Part shown: positions 8,209 to 17,126 of the stretch, piece after piece
Position numbering within the stretch: the first letter of the stretch is position 1
Layout of the letters: the number at the start of each line of letters is the position of its first letter
Source: Saprospiraceae bacterium
GTDB lineage: Bacteria; Bacteroidota; Bacteroidia; Chitinophagales; Saprospiraceae
DNA length: 64,000 bases
Assembly (NCBI GenBank): GCA_016720635.1
Contig: JADKKF010000002.1
Location: 248,001-312,000 of the forward strand
Direction: 5' to 3'
The notes under the pieces: generated by a model
Databases searched by the model: none
Seen by the model: the letters and a program-made list of their open reading frames with translations, nothing else
What the model was told of the DNA's origin: nothing
Translations under genes and position numbers: made by a program

Positions 8209-9396
8209 ATGAGTAGCGTAAAAACTGACCAATATCAACACCACGATTATTACAGCATAGATGATTTACTTTCTGAGGATCACAAATTAGCTCGTGATGC
8301 GGTAAGAAATTGGGTAAAAAAAGAAGTTAGCCCAATTATTGAAGATTATTCCAATAGAGCTGAGTGTCCTTACCATTTGTTCAAAGGATTGGCGGAAATT
8401 GGTGCATTTGGGCCAAGTATCCCTGCAGAATATGGCGGAGGGGGTATGGATGAAATGGCGTATGGTATCATCATGACAGAATTGGAAAGAGGTGATAGCG
8501 GGATTAGGTCTATGGCTTCTGTACAAGGTTCATTGGTCATGTATCCTATATTTAAGTTTGGAAGTGAAGAGCAAAAGCGCAAGTATTTACCCAAACTGGG
8601 GTCTGGGGAATTCATTGGTTGTTTCGGACTCACCGAGCCAGATCACGGTTCTAATCCAGCAGGGATGATTACCAATATTAAAGAAGATGGAGATTCATAT
8701 ATTTTGAATGGTGCAAAAATGTGGATAACCAATAGCCCAGTAGCTGATATTGCCGTAGTTTGGGCAAAGGATGAGCAAGGAATTATTCGAGGATTGGTAG
8801 TTGAGAAGGGAATGCCTGGTTTTACAGCCCCAGAAATACACGGAAAGTGGTCACTTAGAGCATCTATTACGGGAGAGTTGGTTTTTCAAGATGTTAGAGT
8901 ACCCAAATCAAATGTATTACCCAATGTACAAGGACTCAAAGGACCTCTTTCTTGCTTATCTAAAGCTAGATATGGTATAGCTTGGGGTGCTATAGGAGCC
9001 GCATTGGATTGTTATGATTCAGCATTAAGGTACTCTAAAGAAAGGATTCAGTTTGGTAAGCCATTGGGGCAATTTCAACTTACTCAAAAGAAGTTAGCCG
9101 AAATGATCACCGAGATAACAAAAGCACAACTTTTGGCTTGGAGATTGGGTTCACTCGCTAATCAAGGCTTGGCTACTCCTGCTCAGATATCAATGGCCAA
9201 AAGAAATAATGTAGCCATGGCATTGGAAGTAGCAAGAGAAGCAAGACAAATACATGGCGGTATGGGAATTACCAATGAGTATCCGATTATGAGACATATG
9301 ATGAATTTAGAAACAGTATTGACATATGAAGGTACCCATGATATACATTTGTTGATCACGGGAATGGATATAACTGGACTTAACGCATTTTCTTGA
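8209..9396 (+). CDS. gcdH: Glutaryl-CoA dehydrogenase-type acyl-CoA dehydrogenase
   Basis: A 395-residue FAD flavoenzyme with full-length acyl-CoA dehydrogenase architecture. The FAD/substrate segment GCFGLTEPDHGSNP is at about 140-153. The C-terminal block RQIHGGMGITNEYPIMRH precedes the catalytic-base motif TYEGTHDIH, with the base at Glu374. The YEGTHDIHLLITG...TGLNAF tail is typical of glutaryl-CoA dehydrogenase, which oxidises and decarboxylates glutaryl-CoA to crotonyl-CoA in lysine and tryptophan catabolism. A non-decarboxylating relative cannot be excluded. It is transcribed divergently from the 3-hydroxyanthranilate dioxygenase operon, which hints at a link to aromatic amino-acid breakdown, but no other pathway gene is present. 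Confidence 0.88.
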   Translation: MSSVKTDQYQHHDYYSIDDLLSEDHKLARDAVRNWVKKEVSPIIEDYSNRAECPYHLFKGLAEIGAFGPSIPAEYGGGGMDEMAYGIIMTELERGDSGIRSMASVQGSLVMYPIFKFGSEEQKRKYLPKLGSGEFIGCFGLTEPDHGSNPAGMITNIKEDGDSYILNGAKMWITNSPVADIAVVWAKDEQGIIRGLVVEKGMPGFTAPEIHGKWSLRASITGELVFQDVRVPKSNVLPNVQGLKGPLSCLSKARYGIAWGAIGAALDCYDSALRYSKERIQFGKPLGQFQLTQKKLAEMITEITKAQLLAWRLGSLANQGLATPAQISMAKRNNVAMALEVAREARQIHGGMGITNEYPIMRHMMNLETVLTYEGTHDIHLLITGMDITGLNAFS

Positions 9397-9452
9397 TTTT
9401 ATAACAATTTGTAGGGAAAAACCGTTTTTATACTTAATATAATTTCTTCAGA

Positions 9453-10544
9453 GTGTTTTTTAGGAAGCGCCGAACATGCCTATTGGTAATTATTTTTGTT
9501 TTGGTTGTGGTATGCAAGGGCTACAATCAAGAAAAAATTATACCCCTATTCAACAAATCTTTCGAATCACCCCCTAAGCCAGGAGATTCTCCTATTGGAT
9601 GGTCTGATTGTGGCATTTTTCCACAAGAATCGCCCATTGATGTTCAACCAGGTTTTTTTGGTGTGACCCAAGCACCTTACCATGGTCGATCCTATCTAGG
9701 AATGGTTACACGCGCGACGAATACCTGGGAAATGGTTGGTCAAGAACTCTATAGGGTTTTAGAAAAAGGTAAATGCTATGAATTTACACTTTATTTGGCA
9801 AAATCTAGTACGTATATAAGCGGATTTGCGTTAGACTATAACACAAAAGTAAATTTTGATCAACCAATAAGATTGTTGATTTGGGGAGGTTCTGCTATTA
9901 ATAAAAAAGAAGAATTACTTGGTCAATCAACCCCGATTAAGCACTCGGATTGGAGACAGTATAAATTTATTTTTAAGCCAACAACTACACATCGGTACTT
10001 GCTCTTGGAAGCTTATTATTTAGCCTCAAATAGTACCCCATATAATGGCAATATCATTTTGGATAATGCTTCGGACATTGCTGAATGTACTGAAAAAAAA
10101 GAACCTGAAAAAAAACCACTCCAAGAAAAACCAATTACCCCAGAGCCTCCTAAAATTTTGAACCTGAACAGAAAAGAATTGACAAAGAATCAGGTAATTA
10201 AAATCGACAAGTTATATTTTCTTGCAGATAGCTCAACAATACAAAAAGAATCCTATGATGTTTTAAACGAATTGTATTTGTTCTTAAAATCAAATAGCGA
10301 CATTTCAATTGAAATTGGTGGTCACACGAATACCATTCCACCTGACTATTTTTGCGATCGTTTATCTACTAAGCGAGCCAAAGCTGTTTACGATTACTTG
10401 GTCAAGAAAGGTTTGCCATCAAAGAGACTCAAATACAAAGGATATGGCAAGCGATTCCCTATAACAAATGATAGTACACCCGAGGGTAAAAAATTAAATC
10501 AGCGTGTCGAGATAAAAATATTGGATATAACATCAACCAATTAA
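9453..10544 (+). CDS. Secreted OmpA-family peptidoglycan-anchoring protein
   Basis: 363 residues starting at a GTG, with a basic N-terminus and a hydrophobic signal segment at 8-21. The N-terminal 200 residues form a beta-rich domain (WEMVGQELYRVLEKGKCYEF...) that resembles carbohydrate-binding or jelly-roll folds, but I cannot name it. A Lys/Pro/Glu-rich linker follows at about 215-235. The C-terminus from about 250 is an OmpA/MotB peptidoglycan-binding domain, with ISIEIGGHTN, LSTKRAKAVYDYLVKKG and KGYGKRFPI. It probably tethers a surface or periplasmic domain to the cell wall. It ends 10 bp before pabB; this may be chance adjacency. Confidence 0.8.
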   Translation: MFFRKRRTCLLVIIFVLVVVCKGYNQEKIIPLFNKSFESPPKPGDSPIGWSDCGIFPQESPIDVQPGFFGVTQAPYHGRSYLGMVTRATNTWEMVGQELYRVLEKGKCYEFTLYLAKSSTYISGFALDYNTKVNFDQPIRLLIWGGSAINKKEELLGQSTPIKHSDWRQYKFIFKPTTTHRYLLLEAYYLASNSTPYNGNIILDNASDIAECTEKKEPEKKPLQEKPITPEPPKILNLNRKELTKNQVIKIDKLYFLADSSTIQKESYDVLNELYLFLKSNSDISIEIGGHTNTIPPDYFCDRLSTKRAKAVYDYLVKKGLPSKRLKYKGYGKRFPITNDSTPEGKKLNQRVEIKILDITSTN

Positions 10545-10554
10545 GCCATATAAA

Positions 10555-11865
10555 TTGATTAAATACCTAAAAAATCTCGAGAAAGGTGAAGCCAATCGGT
10601 TAAAACAAAATATTTTGGAATGGTGCAATGCCCAGGATGAATATTGTACTCTTTTTGAAAACATAACAATTCAATCAAGAGATGAAAATCAATTTATTTG
10701 GAAGCTCGGGGTAATTTGTCAATCCGAGTATTTGTATGATTCTCTCGATTTTCCACTAACAAAATTCGAAGAATATATACAAACCAAAGAAAATGAAAAA
10801 TTCTGCTTCATCAGTTACGATCTAAAAAACAATTTCGAAAACTTAACCTCTCGAAATGAAGACAAGGTTGATTTTCCTTTGATTTTAGCATGGGAACCAC
10901 AATTGATATTTATTTATAATACCCAAGGGTCTTTGGAGATACATTATACAAATGAAAAATCACATCAACAAGCTGAAGCCATACTAAATTGGGATAAAAA
11001 GACTAATAAAGTAAAAGAAGATGGCGAAATAGTTAACAAGATTTCGAAGGGAGAATATGAAAACGCTTTTAACAAAATCGCTAATTATATAAAAGTAGGA
11101 GATCTATTCGAATTGAATTTTTGTAAAGAATATTTTATCAAAGATATAAAGCTGGATTCTTTAGCCTTATACGAAATCATGAAAAGTAGAACACAAGCCA
11201 ATTTTTGTGTTTATGCTCAGTTGAAAAGCCACAAAATAATATGTGTAAGCCCAGAGCGTTTCATTACCAAGAAGGGCAATTCCATATTAAGCCAACCGAT
11301 CAAGGGAACTAAAAAATCTTCTTCCAATCAAGAGGAAAACCAAATTTTTATAAAACAATTGAGAGAAAGCCAAAAAGATAGGGCAGAAAATACAATGGCA
11401 GTTGATGTCGTTCGAAATGATTTTTCAAAAATATGTGTTCCTGGATCGGTCCATGTTCCCAATTTTTGCGATGTTGTTGATTACGGAAATGTCATTCAAA
11501 TGTTTTCGACCGTTGTAGGAGAATTAAAAACGAATACAAGCTTTATTGAAATTTTGAGAGCGGTTTTTCCAATGGCTTCAATGACAGGTGCGCCTAAAAT
11601 ACGAGCTATGGAGATTATAGAAGAACTTGAATCCAGTAAGCGAGGACTATATAGCGGTACAATTGGGTATATCTTACCTAATGGTGATTTTGATTTCAAT
11701 GTTGTTATAAGAAGTATTATTTACGAAAGAAAAAATCGATATTTATCCTTTCATACAGGCGGAGCAATTACAGTACAATCCCAAATGGAAGAAGAATATA
11801 CCGAGACAGAACTTAAGGCCTCTTCCTTGATTCTGTCCATCCAGGATCTTATATACGGAAAGTAA
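10555..11865 (+). CDS. pabB: Aminodeoxychorismate synthase component I
   Basis: Converts chorismate to 4-amino-4-deoxychorismate for folate. The start is the TTG at 10555; no ATG is available nearby, and the frame is closed just upstream. The catalytic domain covers about 165-436 and holds EYENAFNKI, VSPERF, PIKGT (248-252), ENTMAVDVVRND and FPMASMTGAPKIRA. The Lys250 of PIKGT is the residue that marks PabB; anthranilate synthase (TrpE) has Ala there, so trpE is less likely. The glutaminase partner PabA is not adjacent. The gene converges on aminopeptidase P with a 22 bp gap. Confidence 0.92.
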   Translation: MIKYLKNLEKGEANRLKQNILEWCNAQDEYCTLFENITIQSRDENQFIWKLGVICQSEYLYDSLDFPLTKFEEYIQTKENEKFCFISYDLKNNFENLTSRNEDKVDFPLILAWEPQLIFIYNTQGSLEIHYTNEKSHQQAEAILNWDKKTNKVKEDGEIVNKISKGEYENAFNKIANYIKVGDLFELNFCKEYFIKDIKLDSLALYEIMKSRTQANFCVYAQLKSHKIICVSPERFITKKGNSILSQPIKGTKKSSSNQEENQIFIKQLRESQKDRAENTMAVDVVRNDFSKICVPGSVHVPNFCDVVDYGNVIQMFSTVVGELKTNTSFIEILRAVFPMASMTGAPKIRAMEIIEELESSKRGLYSGTIGYILPNGDFDFNVVIRSIIYERKNRYLSFHTGGAITVQSQMEEEYTETELKASSLILSIQDLIYGK

Positions 11866-11887
11866 CAAACTTTGGCAGACCGTCGAA

Positions 11888-13672
11888 TTATATTTTAGCA
11901 CATTGGCGTTGCAGCCATTCTTTTTCTCCACTATCAAGATATGGTAAAAACGCATTGTAAACTCGATCGTGGTAATCATTTATCCAAGTGATTTCGTCTG
12001 ATGATAAAATGGACAAATCAATGAGATTTAGATCAAAAGGATACAGAGATACCGTTTCAAATTTAAGAAAACTACCAAAATCAGTCTCTTGTGATTTAAC
12101 AGCTAGGATTAGGTTTTCAAGGCGAATACCATACTGTCCATCCAAATAAAAACCAGGCTCATTTGATGTCAAACTTCCTTCCATAATCGGTGTCACCCCC
12201 CGCTCGTTTAAGCCAGAAACAATGCCTTGGGGTGGTTCGTGAACATTGAGAAAAAAACCAACGCCATGTCCAGTACCGTGGCCGTAATTAAGTCCAGCTT
12301 TCCAAAGATACATCCTAGCCAAAATATCGAGTTGTACCCCTTTTGTTCCAACTGGAAATTCGATGGTAGCTAATTGAATATGTCCTTTCAAGACTAGAGT
12401 ATAATTTGTTTTTTGTTCGGCAGTTGCCATTCCCAAAGCCCAAGTTCTCGTGATATCGGTGGTACCAAAATGGTATTGCCCCCCACTATCGACCAACAAA
12501 ATTCCTTCATTTTTAATATCTGCACAAGATTCCTGTTCAGGTCTATAATGAATTATAGCACCATTGGCTTGATATCCAACGATGGCATTGAAACTTTCTC
12601 CAAAATACCCTTTATTCAGGCTTCTGTTATTTATTAAATTTTGGGCTACGTCGGTTTCTTTGACGGTTTCTGATTTTAATTTATTTTCAAGCCAAATTTG
12701 GGTTTTTAGTATAGCGACGCCATCGAGAATCATTGCATTTTTTAGATTCGCTATTTCAGTTTCATTTTTTTGTGATTTCAAGATTGTAATCGGAGAGGTA
12801 TCCAACACCAATTTCTTGTTTTGAATTATAGAATACAAATAAGCATTTATTCTGGCAATATCAATTAATAAACAGGTATCAATAGGAAGATGGGAGAGAA
12901 ACGCAGGCAAATCAGTATAAGGCATACATGTTATACCGTCCCCACACAAAGCTTGGTTTATTTCGTGAGGAATCTTATTATCATCAATAAATAAATAAAC
13001 ATGAGTCAAACTGACGTAAGCAAAAGCAAGAAACACAGGATTGCACTCAACATCAGAACCACGTAAATTAAATAACCAAGCAATATCATCTAATGCCGTG
13101 ACAAGATAACTGTTTGCTTTTTTATTTTCTAATACTTTGCGAACCGATTGTACTTTTTCCGAAAATGATCTACCGGCATATTTTAATTCATGCTCAAAAA
13201 CAGGACCATTAGGCAGTGGTGGCCTATTTTTCCAAATATTACTTATCAAATCTATGTTTAAAACATTTTGGCCTGATTGTGATAATTGTTTCTTCAAAGC
13301 AAGGATTTCACTATGACTGTTTAATGAAAAGTCAATACCAATGTTCTTGAACTTGGTTGAATGGGTACATATATAGTCAATATACTCTGAAATGCCTTGA
13401 GATTTTAATTTCATAAGTGTTATTCCTGTATTCTCAAGCTCTCGTTCAGCTTGTAGAAAATACCGAACATCGGTCCATAAAAAAGCCTCATCCAAACCAA
13501 CAACAACAGTTCCAGCAGAACCCGTGAAACCAGAAATCCAAGCCCGAATCTTCCAGTGATCTGGCATATATTCGCTTAAGTGAGGATCACTACAGCCAAC
13601 AATAAATAAATCAATATTATTGAGTTGCATTTCCCTTCTCAATGCTTGTAGGTTTTGTTCAATTGTGTTCAT
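11888..13672 (-). CDS. pepP: Xaa-Pro aminopeptidase (aminopeptidase P, M24)
   Basis: About 594 residues from the ATG at 13672 (MNTIEQNLQALRREM). The frame stays open upstream to 13747, but the extra 25 residues are low-complexity aromatic sequence and an unlikely start. It has the three-domain XPNPEP1-like layout: two creatinase-type N-terminal domains, then the pita-bread metalloprotease fold. Metal ligands are seen in DSGGQYHFGTTDITRT (two Asp), GHGTGHGVG (His), SNEPGFY (Glu) and RLENL (Glu). It removes N-terminal residues before proline in the cytoplasm. It is convergent with pabB and divergent from rpoN. Confidence 0.93.
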   Translation of the reverse strand: MNTIEQNLQALRREMQLNNIDLFIVGCSDPHLSEYMPDHWKIRAWISGFTGSAGTVVVGLDEAFLWTDVRYFLQAERELENTGITLMKLKSQGISEYIDYICTHSTKFKNIGIDFSLNSHSEILALKKQLSQSGQNVLNIDLISNIWKNRPPLPNGPVFEHELKYAGRSFSEKVQSVRKVLENKKANSYLVTALDDIAWLFNLRGSDVECNPVFLAFAYVSLTHVYLFIDDNKIPHEINQALCGDGITCMPYTDLPAFLSHLPIDTCLLIDIARINAYLYSIIQNKKLVLDTSPITILKSQKNETEIANLKNAMILDGVAILKTQIWLENKLKSETVKETDVAQNLINNRSLNKGYFGESFNAIVGYQANGAIIHYRPEQESCADIKNEGILLVDSGGQYHFGTTDITRTWALGMATAEQKTNYTLVLKGHIQLATIEFPVGTKGVQLDILARMYLWKAGLNYGHGTGHGVGFFLNVHEPPQGIVSGLNERGVTPIMEGSLTSNEPGFYLDGQYGIRLENLILAVKSQETDFGSFLKFETVSLYPFDLNLIDLSILSSDEITWINDYHDRVYNAFLPYLDSGEKEWLQRQCAKI

Positions 13673-13738
13673 TACCATGTAATTATAAATGTAATATATA
13701 TATGTTTTAAAAAAATATGAAATAAAAAGGCAAAATAA

Positions 13739-13769
13739 TTTGAACAACCAAACATATTAAATATATTTG
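13739..13769 (+). promoter_or_regulatory. Promoter of rpoN (Bacteroidota -33/-7 type)
   Basis: TTTG at 13739-13742 and TATATTTG at 13762-13769 are separated by 19 bases, an excellent match to the Bacteroidota housekeeping consensus TTTG-N19-TAnnTTTG. Transcription would start near 13776, giving a leader of about 110 nt before the rpoN ATG. That leader contains the short palindrome AAGCGCTT. Confidence 0.65.
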
Positions 13770-13884
13770 CAATACGTTAGGGGTTGTTTATAAGCGCTTT
13801 GCGTTTAAATTAAAAAAACAAACAAAATAGAGAAACTAATCTCAAGTAGTCTTCGTTTTTATATAATTAATAGGATTAGAGTTT

Positions 13885-15396
13885 ATGATAAAACAAAATT
13901 TAAGTCAGAAAATGTTGTTGAAATTGTCTCCGCAACAGATTCAACTTATGAAACTATTTCAAATCCCTACGGCTAGTTTAGAACAAAGAATTCAACAGGA
14001 GCTAGAAGAAAATCCAGCATTAGAAGAAGGGGAAATGTATGATGATATGTATTCTCATAGTACAGAGACGAGTACAGATTCAGATTTAGTAAAAGAAGAC
14101 TTTGGCAAGGACTCGGAGACCTCAGAAACCTACGAGCTAGATGATTATGTAAATGAATACATGGAGGATGATCCTAATATATACAATTATGGATCCGAAC
14201 AAAATTCTGAAGAAGGGGATAGGACCATTCCTGTTTCTATGGATTTTTCATTTCATGAGCATTTGGAAAATCAACTTAGTTTGCTCAACTTGTCAGAAGA
14301 TCAAATCATTGTAGCAAAGCAAATAATAGGAAGCATCGATGACGACGGTTATCTTAGGAGGGATCCAGACGCCATAACGGACGATTTGTTATTTTCACAA
14401 AACTTGATAACTTCAACAGAGGAAATATATAGGATATTACGGCAAATACAAAAATTTGATCCCCCAGGGGTCGGTGCTAGAAATCTACAGGAATGTCTTG
14501 CTTTGCAATTAGAGTATAAGCTTAGTTTTGAAAAGAATATAAGCAAAAATGACCCTTTAAAAATTGCATATCGCATCATCAATGAAATGTTTGATGAATT
14601 TTCAAAAAAGCATTTTGAGAAACTTAAAAAACAGTTGTTGATGGATGAAAAAGATCTAAGAGCAGCTATGGATGTGATATTAAAGCTCAATCCTAAGCCC
14701 GCATCAGGATACAGTCGATCAAAGGGTGAGTTTCAGCAATATATTGTTCCTGATTTTATCATTGAAAACAAAAATGGAGAATTAGAGCTATCCTTAAACT
14801 CCAAAAATGCTCCTGATCTAAAGGTGAGCAATCAATACAAGGAAATGCTTCGTTCCTATAAAAGAAACGCGGATAAGGGTAAAATAACAAGAAAAGACAA
14901 AGAGACAATCTTATTTATTCGTCAAAAAATAGATAGTGCAAAATGGTTTATTGATGCTCTACAGCAGCGTTATGAAACGTTAATGGCAACCATGTATGCC
15001 ATCATGCAGTTCCAATATGAGTATTTTTTGACAGGAGACCCGAAAAATCAAAAACCGATGATTTTGAAAGACATTTCGGACGTTACTGGTTTAGATATTT
15101 CCACCATATCAAGGGTTGCAAACTCAAAATTTGTACAAACAGAATTTGGAACCATGTTGTTAAAAAACTTTTTTTCTGAATCTATTCAAAATGAAGAAGG
15201 CGAAGAAGTTTCTACCAAAGAAATAAAAAATTTATTAACAAATATCGTAAAAGAGGAAAATAAACAAAAGCCCCTTTCGGATGATGTATTGAAAGAAATA
15301 TTAAAAAATAAAGGATTTAACATAGCTAGGCGCACCATAACGAAGTATAGAGAACAACTCAATATACCTGTAGCCCGGCTAAGAAAAGAATTGTAG
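13885..15396 (+). CDS. rpoN: RNA polymerase sigma-54 factor
   Basis: 503 residues with all RpoN regions. Region I is Gln/Leu-rich (QNLSQKMLLKLSPQQIQLMKLFQIP through ELEENPALEEG). It is followed by an acidic region II at about 50-115, the core-binding region III with DPPGVGARNLQECLALQL, the helix-turn-helix segment ITGLDISTISRV-like near 400-412, and the C-terminal RpoN box ARRTITKYRE at 481-490. It directs transcription from -24/-12 promoters with enhancer-binding activators; no such activator is in the window. It has its own upstream promoter and a strong terminator, so it looks monocistronic. Confidence 0.97.
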   Translation: MIKQNLSQKMLLKLSPQQIQLMKLFQIPTASLEQRIQQELEENPALEEGEMYDDMYSHSTETSTDSDLVKEDFGKDSETSETYELDDYVNEYMEDDPNIYNYGSEQNSEEGDRTIPVSMDFSFHEHLENQLSLLNLSEDQIIVAKQIIGSIDDDGYLRRDPDAITDDLLFSQNLITSTEEIYRILRQIQKFDPPGVGARNLQECLALQLEYKLSFEKNISKNDPLKIAYRIINEMFDEFSKKHFEKLKKQLLMDEKDLRAAMDVILKLNPKPASGYSRSKGEFQQYIVPDFIIENKNGELELSLNSKNAPDLKVSNQYKEMLRSYKRNADKGKITRKDKETILFIRQKIDSAKWFIDALQQRYETLMATMYAIMQFQYEYFLTGDPKNQKPMILKDISDVTGLDISTISRVANSKFVQTEFGTMLLKNFFSESIQNEEGEEVSTKEIKNLLTNIVKEENKQKPLSDDVLKEILKNKGFNIARRTITKYREQLNIPVARLRKEL

Positions 15397-15428
15397 TTTT
15401 TTTATAGTTTTAACGTGTTTCTTAGTTG

Positions 15429-15466
15429 TCCCAATGGTTTGAAAGCCCATTGGGATTTTTTATTTT
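15429..15466 (+). terminator. Rho-independent terminator after rpoN
   Basis: A 9-bp perfect stem TCCCAATGG / CCATTGGGA (15429-15437 with 15447-15455) and a 9-nt loop are followed at once by TTTTTTATTTT. The T-tract is only on the rpoN side, so it serves rpoN rather than the convergent gene. Confidence 0.85.
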
Positions 15467-17067
15467 GATAATATTTTATCTTTAGGAAATTTTATTTTGT
15501 ATCCAAATTTGAACTTTTTGGTTTCTGATGGACCTAATTCTATATTCCAAGTAATAATTCCTGTTTCTTGATTTAATATGCCTTTACCCTGCTCTTCTAT
15601 TTCTACCTCGATTTCTTTATCTGTACTAAGCGGTATTTGATCTTTAACCGTGAGTGATATTTTGTCCTTGCGATTATTCCTTACAGTATATTCGAACATC
15701 GTTTGCTCTTTTTTATAAATACCAAATAATTTGGTACTGCAATACTCTGAAAGTTTTTCTCTTTTTACCAAGGTTTGTTTATCGTTGCCAAGGGTCAAAA
15801 CGAGTGTATCGGTGGCCAACTGAGGTTGAATATAAGTTTTGCCCACAAAATTTCCATCAGAGACAATATTAGCTTCGCCGGGTAACAAATTAAGGCCCGC
15901 CCAATCTACAATCTCAGCGGTTAAATATGTTTTAGGATCCATTTTTGGAATGGACAAATGTCTAAAGTCAGCTTTAATCAGAGAGGATTTCAAAGTCACC
16001 AAATAAGGTAACCCATTGGATGGTATATTATATGGCAAATCGATGTCAAACTGAGTGTTTAACGTATTTTGTGTAATTTGAATATTATCAGAGACACCAT
16101 CATTGGCTTGCTGGGCGAGAACTTTGCCACCAGCCGGATATGCATTTTGTTCCCCATTTTTCATAGCTTGATATCCAACGCCATCATAAGCAGCCTCAAA
16201 TCCCGCAGTATAATATCCTAAGAACCAAGGATTCATGCTTGGGATGTTGTTGGAAACGTTTGGTGTACCGGAAGAAAGACTTATTTTAACCTTTTGCCAA
16301 TCAATACCCGAGGATTGTGTTAATTTGGCTTTGTAAATTATCTGTAGTGGCTTTTCGGAGCCAGCTGCCCGTATTTCATAAAAAGGTATCCAGTTTGCTG
16401 AATAAGTGATATAAGAACACACAAGGGAAACATTGTTTTGAGGTTTTTCTGAAATTACCTGCAATATTATTTGTCCCGATTTTTCATTGTTTTTACTTGC
16501 GAGTTGATTGATTTGTGCCTGCAGTTTATTTTCAGACTCTACCAATGTTTTTTCTTTCTCCACAAGATCTACGTGAGCTGTTCTCAATTCGGTAGATTTA
16601 ACTTGATAATAATCCAAAAAACGAATGAAATTTCCAGTTTCGATCCCTGTTTGCGATCCACCAACGCTTTTGTTGGCTTCTAGGGCAGCGTTGGTACTTT
16701 CGATGATGGATTTTTGGAGGCGAAGGTCTCGAAGTTTATTCTTAACAATCGATAAATCATCTTCTAAAAGTTTTTGTTCGGGCGTTTTCGGTTGATTGGG
16801 GTTTAAAAAATCAACTGAATGTTTTGAACTGAGAACAGTGATGGGGTTCTCACATCCTATTTGTATCGTATTTAGATCGAGGTTATGGGCAACATTTTGA
16901 ATGATGATTTCTTGAGATCCGCTGGAGAAATTAACAACGGTTTTGTGCGTAATTTCGGCTGCGTTTTGATATACCAGAATATTTTCAATTGTAGAATTAT
17001 ATTTTGTTTGCCCTAAAATATTTGTCCAAATAAACCCACAAAAGCATATAGCAATAAAATTTCTCAT
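15460..17067 (-). CDS. DUF4139/MuiA-type secreted protein
   Basis: 535 residues with a signal peptide (cleavage near GQ at 19-20). An N-terminal DUF4140-like beta domain (about 25-100) is followed by a coiled-coil at about 105-200. The C-terminal DUF4139 domain has the conserved SYITYSANWIPFYEIRA entry (about 220-236), an SSGTPNVS-type segment and a C-terminal WNIELGPSETKKFKFGYKIKFPKD ending. The family is called mucoidy inhibitor A-like, but its biochemical role is unknown. It is exported, presumably periplasmic or outer-membrane associated, stands alone between rpoN and the GH13 gene, and ends inside the T-tract of the rpoN terminator. Confidence 0.85.
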   Translation of the reverse strand: MRNFIAICFCGFIWTNILGQTKYNSTIENILVYQNAAEITHKTVVNFSSGSQEIIIQNVAHNLDLNTIQIGCENPITVLSSKHSVDFLNPNQPKTPEQKLLEDDLSIVKNKLRDLRLQKSIIESTNAALEANKSVGGSQTGIETGNFIRFLDYYQVKSTELRTAHVDLVEKEKTLVESENKLQAQINQLASKNNEKSGQIILQVISEKPQNNVSLVCSYITYSANWIPFYEIRAAGSEKPLQIIYKAKLTQSSGIDWQKVKISLSSGTPNVSNNIPSMNPWFLGYYTAGFEAAYDGVGYQAMKNGEQNAYPAGGKVLAQQANDGVSDNIQITQNTLNTQFDIDLPYNIPSNGLPYLVTLKSSLIKADFRHLSIPKMDPKTYLTAEIVDWAGLNLLPGEANIVSDGNFVGKTYIQPQLATDTLVLTLGNDKQTLVKREKLSEYCSTKLFGIYKKEQTMFEYTVRNNRKDKISLTVKDQIPLSTDKEIEVEIEEQGKGILNQETGIITWNIELGPSETKKFKFGYKIKFPKDKILSK

Positions 17068-17126
17068 AAGTTGTAATTTAGAAGTCCTAACGCAAATAAG
17101 CTGGATTTATTATTTTTTTTCGGAAA

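Noticed and set aside
13673..13747. Extended N-terminus for aminopeptidase P from 13747
   Set aside because: The extra 25 residues are low-complexity and overlap the -33 element of rpoN; the ATG at 13672 gives the family start.
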